DNA of 10,801 bases, from assembly GCA_020355945.1 (NCBI GenBank), contig CP070627.1, positions 6,203,078-6,213,878 of the forward strand. Reading direction: 5' to 3'. The notes under the pieces were generated by a model. It saw only the letters and a program-made list of their open reading frames with translations. It was not told the origin of the DNA and did not search any database. Each line of letters starts with the position of its first letter. Position 1 is the stretch's first letter. Below, one piece after another: positions 5,696 through 10,801 of the stretch. The position numbers and the translations under genes are program-made. Source of the stretch: Candidatus Aminicenantota bacterium. Its GTDB lineage: Bacteria > Acidobacteriota > Aminicenantia > UBA2199.

Positions 5696-5713
5696 TATTG
5701 AAGGATATTGAAC

Positions 5714-7072
5714 ATGGATGATTTTGAACTGACAAAAAATTACTTGAAAAACATCATGGATACACCGACGTTTGAAAAGTGGATTCTCCCCTTATCTTAT
5801 ATCGGTACAAAGAACAACATTGCTTTTTTGGGTTCACCGGATAAGAAAAAAACCCATTGGATAAAAAGCAACCTCCTGGAAAATATCAACAAACATACCA
5901 AAAGAGAATTTAATTTCATTCTCAAATTAGTTCCCCTTTACGATGACGAAGAAGACTTTGATGATTTTAAAGGCACTGGTACCAATTCCAATGAGGAAAT
6001 AAGAATTTCTTACAGATACAGTTCAAATTTACAATCCCGGTACACCTTTAAAAATTTTGTCCAGGTAGACCAGAATCGCATGGCCTATTCGTTTGCCCGT
6101 AATGTTTCGGAATTTCCAGGTCAAAACTATAATCCACTCTATATTTACAGCGATGTGGGCCTGGGAAAAACCCATTTACTTTATGCCATTGGCAATCATA
6201 TTTTAATTAATAACAAAAACACCCGGGTTATTTATTCCACCACCAATGACTTCATGCACGATTACGTTGAATCCAACCGTCTCAACAAGCGAACCGATTT
6301 TATAAATAAATATATCTCCGTTGATGTACTACTGATCGATGATCTTCAGTATATTACCAAATGGGAAGGTACCAGCGAACAATTTTATTATATTTTTAAC
6401 AAATTAATCCAATCGGAAAAGCAAATCGTTTTATGCTGCGACAAACCTCCTGATGATATAAAGGGCCTGGAAAAAAGAATCAGATCACGCTTTGAATGGG
6501 GAAGTATTGCCAATATTCTTCATTATGATCTTGAAGGACGATTGGCAATACTCAAAAACAAACTGGCTGAACGAAAACATATGATTAAAAATGATTTTGA
6601 AATCCCTGAAGAAATTCTCTTCTTTCTTGCTTCTTCAATCAAAGATAATGTCAGGAAATTGGAAGGTGCTTTAAATCGGTTAATTGGTGTGGCTAATTTA
6701 AAATTTTCCGATGCCAAAGGAGCCAAAATCACATTGGCCTTTGCCAAAGAGGCATTAAAACCTATTATTTCATTCAGTAAAAGAGCTGTCACCATTGAAG
6801 CAATCCGGGAATTTGTGGCTCAGAAATATAATGTTATGGTAAAAGACCTGGTTTCAAAAAATAATAAAAAGGAAATTGCCGAACCCCGGCAGATTGCCAT
6901 GTATCTTTGTAAAAAATTAACCAATAAACCCCTAAATGAAATTGGCAACAAATTTGGTGGTAAACATCATTCTACGGTTCTTCATTCTATAAAGAAAATC
7001 GAAAACACCATTAAAGACGATCTTTATTTTGCCAGGGAAATTCATTCCATTATCAAATTTTTTAAGGAATAG
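5714..7072 (+). CDS. dnaA: Chromosomal replication initiator DnaA with an altered P-loop
   Basis: AAA+ initiator that binds DnaA boxes, melts the origin and helps load the helicase. AAGGA (5701-5705) lies 8 nt before the ATG at 5714. An in-frame TTG at 5708 is too close to it. The 452 residues fit the family: domain I (about 1-75), a short acidic domain II (76-100), AAA+ domain III, and DNA-binding domain IV (about 365-452). The P-loop reads SDVGLGKT (146-153), where nearly all DnaA proteins have GG before the third residue. Walker B is LLIDDLQYI. CDKPPDDI (sensor 1), RIRSRFEWG (arginine finger) and NVRKLEGALNR (sensor 2) are present. Domain IV has EPRQIAMYL and GGKHHSTV (415-422) where GGRDHTTV is typical. 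DnaA boxes lie on both sides of the gene. Identity is certain. Confidence 0.98.
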   Translation: MDDFELTKNYLKNIMDTPTFEKWILPLSYIGTKNNIAFLGSPDKKKTHWIKSNLLENINKHTKREFNFILKLVPLYDDEEDFDDFKGTGTNSNEEIRISYRYSSNLQSRYTFKNFVQVDQNRMAYSFARNVSEFPGQNYNPLYIYSDVGLGKTHLLYAIGNHILINNKNTRVIYSTTNDFMHDYVESNRLNKRTDFINKYISVDVLLIDDLQYITKWEGTSEQFYYIFNKLIQSEKQIVLCCDKPPDDIKGLEKRIRSRFEWGSIANILHYDLEGRLAILKNKLAERKHMIKNDFEIPEEILFFLASSIKDNVRKLEGALNRLIGVANLKFSDAKGAKITLAFAKEALKPIISFSKRAVTIEAIREFVAQKYNVMVKDLVSKNNKKEIAEPRQIAMYLCKKLTNKPLNEIGNKFGGKHHSTVLHSIKKIENTIKDDLYFAREIHSIIKFFKE

Positions 7073-7400
7073 TTTTCATAGGCAATTCCACAGCTTTTTA
7101 ACATTTTTTCCAAACATGTGTGGAAAAGTGAAAAACTTTTTTTGGTTTTTTAAGGCTAAAGTCGTATCAATACATAATTTCCAATTCCTGATAGGTTTTT
7201 CACAATTGTTAATGGAATTACGGAAAATTGTTGCATCCTGGTTTTTTCCACATCATTAACAATTTTTCAACATTTTTTTCATCAGTCAATAGTTGGAATT
7301 GACACGTTATTTGAAATTTTTCCACTTTTTCACAATTCCTTCTTTTATTTATTTCTATTATATGATATTATTCTAGATCAATAATATAAAGAGGTTAAAG
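7073..7400. other. dnaA-dnaN intergenic region with further DnaA boxes, second origin part
   Basis: This 328-bp AT-rich gap holds no credible gene. DnaA boxes: TGTGGAAAA (7119-7127) and TTTTCCACA (7244-7252) are perfect. TTTTTCACA (7196-7204 and 7326-7334) and TTTTCCACT (7318-7326) have one mismatch. AATTCCACA (7084-7092) has two. Together with the upstream cluster this gives a bipartite origin layout like that of Bacillus, with dnaA between the parts. Confidence 0.7.
7361..7366 (+). promoter_or_regulatory. Possible -10 of a dnaN promoter
   Basis: TATGAT (7361-7366) would start RNA near 7373, 28 nt before the dnaN ATG. No -35 of quality is found at 16-18 bp. Two near-consensus DnaA boxes (7318-7326, 7326-7334) lie just upstream, so DnaA might control it. 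Weak call. Confidence 0.35.
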
Positions 7401-8534
7401 ATGAACATAACTGTTGATAAGTCCTATTTTGCCAATGAGTTAAAGTTATTTCAAGGTATATTTGAAAAGAAGTCGCTGAAAGATATCCTGGAGAATATCA
7501 AGTTGACCGCCCGTGAAGAGGGTTCGCTGGAATTGGTGGCCACTGATCTTGAAATCGGTTTATTTTCGACAATCCCGGTTACTGTTAATGAACCCGGAAC
7601 CTTTACCGTCAATGGCAGGGATTTGTATGAACTGATTTCCCGGATGCCGGAAGGACTTGTGGAAATTACTGAAAATAACGACTTACAAATCCTTATCACC
7701 AATGAAAAGAAAACCAGCAAGTATAAACTCCTGGGGCTGCAGTCTTCCGATTATCCCCTATTGCCGGAAGGGGATTTTTCTTCTCCCATTAACATTTCCG
7801 TTAAAAAGCTCACTTCAATTATTAATAAAAGCTATTATATTATTTCCCCGGAGATGAAATTCAGCCTTGGTGGGGCTTTAATGACTATTTCCCATAAAAA
7901 ATTCGAATTGGCTGCCACAGACAGCCATCGCCTGGCTTACCTTTATTATGATAGTGAATTTGAAATGCCTGAAACTGCAGGAGAAGATGGATTATCCTTT
8001 ATTGTTTCTCGAAAAACCCTGTTGGAGCTGCTTAAAATATGTGAAGAAGGTGACGTTCAATTCACTTTCGATAAAAATAATCTCTTTTTCAGGTACAAAA
8101 ATAGAATCCTGTCCTCTCGTATTATCGACCAAAAGTTTCCCAATTATAGGGCTGTAATTCCTGATAGGACTGAAATTGAAACCATTGTCAACCGGGAGCA
8201 ATTACTCCAGGTCTTACGACGAATTTTAATTTTTACAACACGAAATAACGGGGTTGTTTTTAATTTTGCCGATAATCGATTAATACTGGAACGAACCAGC
8301 TCGGAAAAAGGGGAAGGCCATGACGAAATGGAAATCGATTATAATGTCAATCCCATTAATGTGGCCTTTAATGGAAATTTTATCATGGATTTTCTTTCAC
8401 ATGTGGAAACGGACAATATTCAAATTGATATCATCGATGAGGATAGTTCCTTCATTTTTAAACCCCTGATCGATTCGGAGTCCCAGGAGGAGGATGTTAA
8501 TTTTATCTATGTAGTCATGCCGTTGAACATTTAA
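7401..8534 (+). CDS. dnaN: DNA polymerase III beta subunit (sliding clamp)
   Basis: Forms the homodimeric ring that holds DNA polymerase III on DNA and recruits repair proteins and replication regulators. The 377 residues match the usual three-domain clamp (E. coli 366). Clear signatures are LVATDLEIG in domain 1, SSDYPLLPEG before domain 2, ELAATDSHRLAY in domain 2, KFPNYRAVIP at the start of domain 3, and the C-terminal YVVMPLNI, which matches the E. coli YVVMPMRL that lines the partner-binding pocket. GAGG lies 6 nt before the ATG. It follows dnaA after a DnaA-box-containing gap and precedes recF by 43 bp, the classical order. Confidence 0.97.
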   Translation: MNITVDKSYFANELKLFQGIFEKKSLKDILENIKLTAREEGSLELVATDLEIGLFSTIPVTVNEPGTFTVNGRDLYELISRMPEGLVEITENNDLQILITNEKKTSKYKLLGLQSSDYPLLPEGDFSSPINISVKKLTSIINKSYYIISPEMKFSLGGALMTISHKKFELAATDSHRLAYLYYDSEFEMPETAGEDGLSFIVSRKTLLELLKICEEGDVQFTFDKNNLFFRYKNRILSSRIIDQKFPNYRAVIPDRTEIETIVNREQLLQVLRRILIFTTRNNGVVFNFADNRLILERTSSEKGEGHDEMEIDYNVNPINVAFNGNFIMDFLSHVETDNIQIDIIDEDSSFIFKPLIDSESQEEDVNFIYVVMPLNI

Positions 8535-8577
8535 AAACCGGATGCAGGGCTGAAAGGCTGCAGTGATGGAATAGACA

Positions 8578-9606
8578 TTGATTATCGAAAATTTAAAACT
8601 CAGCGGCTTCAGGAATTTAAAGAAGTATGAAACATCTTTTGGCAAAAATAGAAACCTGATATTCGGATTGAATGGCGTGGGGAAAACTTCTATCCTGGAA
8701 GCCATATTCCTCCTGGGTTATGGTAAGTCCTTCTTAAATAGAAAGAAATCGGATATGGTGAACCACGATTTCGATGAATTTATCATTCGTTTAACCTGTA
8801 CCACCTCCTATGGCCTGAACCGGGTATCAGCTCGTTATGATAATCGTTTTTCATTGTTTTTAAATGAAAAAAAAACCAATATTTTTGAGATCAATCACCA
8901 TTTCTACCCGGTTTTTTTTTCTTCTTCCGATTATAATCTCTACATAGAGAGTATTCCTTACACCAGGAAAATGATCGATCGGTTCATATTTGGTGTGAAT
9001 TCACTTTACATACGCTACATTTTGTGTTATAATAGAGCATTAAAACAGAAAAATTACTTATTGAAAACAACCGGCAACAGAGCTGAATTAACCAGCTGGA
9101 ATAAGATAGTCAGTGAACTGGCAAAAAAAATTGTAGGGATAAAGATGAACTTTATTGAGAAGTTAAACATAGAAATTAAGAATATCTTTGATGCAGGCCT
9201 GACTTTTGCTTACAGACCCTCGTTTGAGATTGATAATGGTATTTCCGAAGCAGTTTTTTTTGAACGTTTGGAATCTCTTCAGACCTCGGAATTGAGGGCA
9301 CAGCGATCCCTGTTGGGACCCCACCTGGATGGGATTGATCTTCGTTTAAATTCCAGGCACCTGAAATTCTATTCTTCGGGTGAGAAAAAGATACATTTAT
9401 TGATGGTTTATATTTCGTTTATCGAGCTTTTTCGACGGGTCAAAGAAGAGTATCCTGTGTTTCTCCTGGATGATTTTGATACGGCCATCGATTCGAAAAA
9501 TATTGATTTTTTAATGCAAAACTACCCGGATATGCAGGTTATTGCGACTTCTGTCAGTAAAAACCGTAACTTTGACCGATTACTCGAACTAAAAAAGGAG
9601 AATTGA
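8578..9606 (+). CDS. recF: DNA replication and repair protein RecF, divergent
   Basis: SMC-like ATPase that with RecO and RecR loads RecA at single-strand gaps. The start is TTG at 8578, with GGA 7 nt upstream; it begins MIIENLKLSGFRNL, as RecF proteins do, and no ATG is better placed. At 342 residues it is slightly short (family about 360). Walker A is GLNGVGKTS (30-38), the ABC signature SSGEKK (266-271) and Walker B VFLLDDFD (294-301). RSLLGPHLDGIDL (243-255) corresponds to the family motif GPHRDD but lacks its arginine and second aspartate. The signature is SSGEKK instead of the common SQGQQR, and the usual SELD after Walker B is TAID. Position between dnaN and gyrB makes RecF the best call. 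A dnaN-linked RecF paralogue of altered activity cannot be excluded. Confidence 0.9.
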   Translation: MIIENLKLSGFRNLKKYETSFGKNRNLIFGLNGVGKTSILEAIFLLGYGKSFLNRKKSDMVNHDFDEFIIRLTCTTSYGLNRVSARYDNRFSLFLNEKKTNIFEINHHFYPVFFSSSDYNLYIESIPYTRKMIDRFIFGVNSLYIRYILCYNRALKQKNYLLKTTGNRAELTSWNKIVSELAKKIVGIKMNFIEKLNIEIKNIFDAGLTFAYRPSFEIDNGISEAVFFERLESLQTSELRAQRSLLGPHLDGIDLRLNSRHLKFYSSGEKKIHLLMVYISFIELFRRVKEEYPVFLLDDFDTAIDSKNIDFLMQNYPDMQVIATSVSKNRNFDRLLELKKEN

Positions 9607-9609
9607 ATC

Positions 9610-10801
9610 GTGGAATTCAATGAAAATTTATTAAAGGAAACCGCTCCCATGAACACGGAATATACTGCCGAAAGTATAAAAGTATTGGAGGGTCTTGAAG
9701 CAGTAAGGATGAGACCGGCAATGTATATTGGTAGTACCGGTTCCATGGGGCTTCATCACCTGGTTTATGAAGTGGTGGACAATTCGATCGATGAAGCCAT
9801 GGCCGGGTTCTGCCAGCACATCGATGTCATCATTCATTTTGATAATTCTATCACAGTGAGGGACGATGGCCGGGGAATACCGGTGGATATTCATAAAGAT
9901 GAAGGAAAACCCGCTGCCGAGGTAGTGATGACCACATTACACGCCGGTGGTAAATTTGATCGAACCAGCTATAAAGTCTCCGGGGGACTTCATGGCGTCG
10001 GGGTCTCCGTGGTGAATGCACTCTCTTCAAAACTGGAACTGGAAATTAAAAGAGATGGAGATGTTTATTTTCAAAAGTATGAAATCGGATACCCGGTAAC
10101 AAAATTTAAAAAAATTGGTAAAACCGATAAACGGGGAACCCGGATAACTTTCTGGCCTGACGAAGAAATTTTTGAATCCATTGATTACGATTACACTATT
10201 TTATCCAAACGACTTAAAGAGCTGGCGTTTTTAAATCGCGGCGTTACCATCTCCATTACCGATGAACGCAGTGACAGGCATGAAACTTTTTTTTATGAAG
10301 GTGGGATTGTTGAGTATGTCCAGTACCTCTGCGGTACGAAAGAAAAGATTCATGACCGGGACATCTATTTGGTTTCCAACACAGAGGATATTGAAATTGA
10401 AATTTCCCTTCAATATATCTCCTCTTACAATGAAATGCTGCTTTCTTTTGTAAATAATATCAATACCATTGAAGGGGGTACGCATTTAACCGGTTTTAAA
10501 GGAGCGTTAACCCGAACCATTAACTATTTTGCCCAGGTCAATAACCTGAAAAAGGATTTTAAAGGCAGTTTTTCAGGCGAAGACGTTAGGGAGGGACTGG
10601 TGGCTGTGGTTTCCGTTCGATTGATGGAACCCCAGTTTGAGGGCCAGACCAAATCCAAACTGGGGAATTCCGAAGTTAAAGGTATCGTGGAATCCTTTGT
10701 TAATGAGAAATTATTGCAGTTTTTTGAAGAGAACATTGTGATTGCCAGGGCTATTATAAATAAAACGCTTTTAGCGGCTCAAGCCAGGGAAGCATCACGA
10801 A
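9610..10801 (+). CDS. gyrB: DNA gyrase subunit B, N-terminal half, cut by the window edge
   Basis: GHKL ATPase subunit of gyrase, which drives negative supercoiling with GyrA. The window holds 397 codons from the chosen start. Signatures are VLEGLEAVRMRPAMYIGST, VYEVVDNSIDEA (with the Mg-binding Asn), VRDDGRGIPVD, GGKFDRTSYKVSGGLHGVGV (ATP lid), TRITFWPDEEIF, EGGTHLTGF (transducer) and EGQTKSKLGNSEV with the conserved lysines. Start choice: GTG at 9610, 3 bp after the recF stop, has a strong AAGGAG at 9 nt inside the recF end. ATG at 9649, in the same frame, has AAAGGA at 10 nt and would give a 13-residue shorter protein that also fits the family. Either is possible. The TOPRIM domain and C-terminus lie outside. 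Confidence 0.97.
   Translation, partial: MEFNENLLKETAPMNTEYTAESIKVLEGLEAVRMRPAMYIGSTGSMGLHHLVYEVVDNSIDEAMAGFCQHIDVIIHFDNSITVRDDGRGIPVDIHKDEGKPAAEVVMTTLHAGGKFDRTSYKVSGGLHGVGVSVVNALSSKLELEIKRDGDVYFQKYEIGYPVTKFKKIGKTDKRGTRITFWPDEEIFESIDYDYTILSKRLKELAFLNRGVTISITDERSDRHETFFYEGGIVEYVQYLCGTKEKIHDRDIYLVSNTEDIEIEISLQYISSYNEMLLSFVNNINTIEGGTHLTGFKGALTRTINYFAQVNNLKKDFKGSFSGEDVREGLVAVVSVRLMEPQFEGQTKSKLGNSEVKGIVESFVNEKLLQFFEENIVIARAIINKTLLAAQAREASR

Larger units (their letters stand above)
5351..5713. other. oriC: Probable chromosomal replication origin, dnaA-upstream part (oriC)
   Basis: This divergent intergenic region between the membrane-protein gene and dnaA carries, in order, a long AT-rich tract, the dnaA promoter, a 12-bp palindrome, DnaA boxes and short tandem repeats. 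Location beside dnaA-dnaN-recF-gyrB and about 0.3-0.6 kb from two parS sites fits an active origin. No long ORF occupies it. Confidence 0.85.

Noticed and set aside
5708..5713. TTG start of dnaA two codons before the ATG
   Set aside because: It is only 2 nt from AAGGA; the ATG at 5714 has an 8-nt spacing.
6523..6795. Minus-strand ORF of 90 codons
   Set aside because: Antisense to the dnaA AAA+ domain; sequence is explained by DnaA codons.
7066..7089. Terminator after dnaA (GGAAT/ATTCC)
   Set aside because: Only 5 bp of AT-rich stem with a 14-nt loop; too weak to call.
7029..7259. Plus-strand ORF of 76 codons between dnaA and dnaN
   Set aside because: Phe-rich translation of T-rich origin DNA, overlaps the dnaA end, lacks a ribosome-binding site.
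7299..7304. TTGACA as a -35 for dnaN
   Set aside because: No -10-like hexamer lies 16-19 bp downstream (the sequence there is CCACTT).
8544..8561. Hairpin between dnaN and recF
   Set aside because: Only a 4-bp stem (GCAG/CTGC) with a 10-nt loop.
9631..9894. Minus-strand ORF of 87 codons
   Set aside because: Antisense to the conserved gyrB ATPase region.
1..10801. CRISPR array, tRNA, rRNA, transposase, toxin-antitoxin or defence genes
   Set aside because: None seen; all long conserved frames are housekeeping genes and the short repeats lack spacer structure.

Overview
The window is a chromosomal replication-origin locus of an AT-rich Gram-negative bacterium. Two gene sets diverge from a dnaA-proximal origin. 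kdsB (CMP-Kdo synthesis) implies an LPS-type outer membrane. A chromosomal parABS system, a bactofilin beside parB, and a GyrB N-terminus reading VRMRPAMYIGSTG suggest an Acidobacteriota-like or Desulfobacterota-like lineage, possibly Aminicenantes-like. That placement is a low-confidence impression from gene content and memory; no search was run.

Left half, minus strand, reading leftward from the origin: a small two-helix membrane protein (5338-5075), rsmG (4995-4390), parA (4386-3607), parB (3610-2753), a bactofilin (2749-2342), kdsB (2345-1605) and pyrG (from 1526, running off the left edge). From rsmG to kdsB the genes are packed with 3-bp gaps or 4-bp overlaps, so they look like one operon. 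Two perfect parS sites (5044-5059, 5099-5114) sit at its head. An extended -10 promoter just after them would start an mRNA at the rsmG ATG. A GC-rich palindromic element fills the kdsB-pyrG gap.

Centre: the 5351-5713 intergenic region is the probable oriC. It holds a very AT-rich tract, a consensus sigma-70 promoter for dnaA with a 12-bp palindrome at the predicted transcript start, a cluster of DnaA boxes of type TTTTCCACA with two perfect copies in inverted orientation, and four tandem 8-bp quasi-repeats just before the dnaA ribosome-binding site. More DnaA boxes lie between dnaA and dnaN (7084-7334), so the origin is probably bipartite with dnaA in the middle.

Right half, plus strand: dnaA, dnaN, recF and the first half of gyrB, the classical origin operon. 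DnaA opens and loads the origin, DnaN is the sliding clamp, RecF acts in gap repair and GyrB supplies topoisomerase ATPase activity. ParA/ParB/parS, and possibly the bactofilin, would segregate and position the duplicated origins. KdsB and PyrG feed envelope and nucleotide synthesis; ParB, KdsB and PyrG all bind, use or make CTP.

The core genes are ordinary. The unusual points are the DnaA P-loop and DNA-binding signature, the small membrane protein, the short tandem repeats, the promoter/parS arrangement ahead of rsmG, and a divergent RecF. I see no tRNA, rRNA, CRISPR array, transposase or prophage gene.
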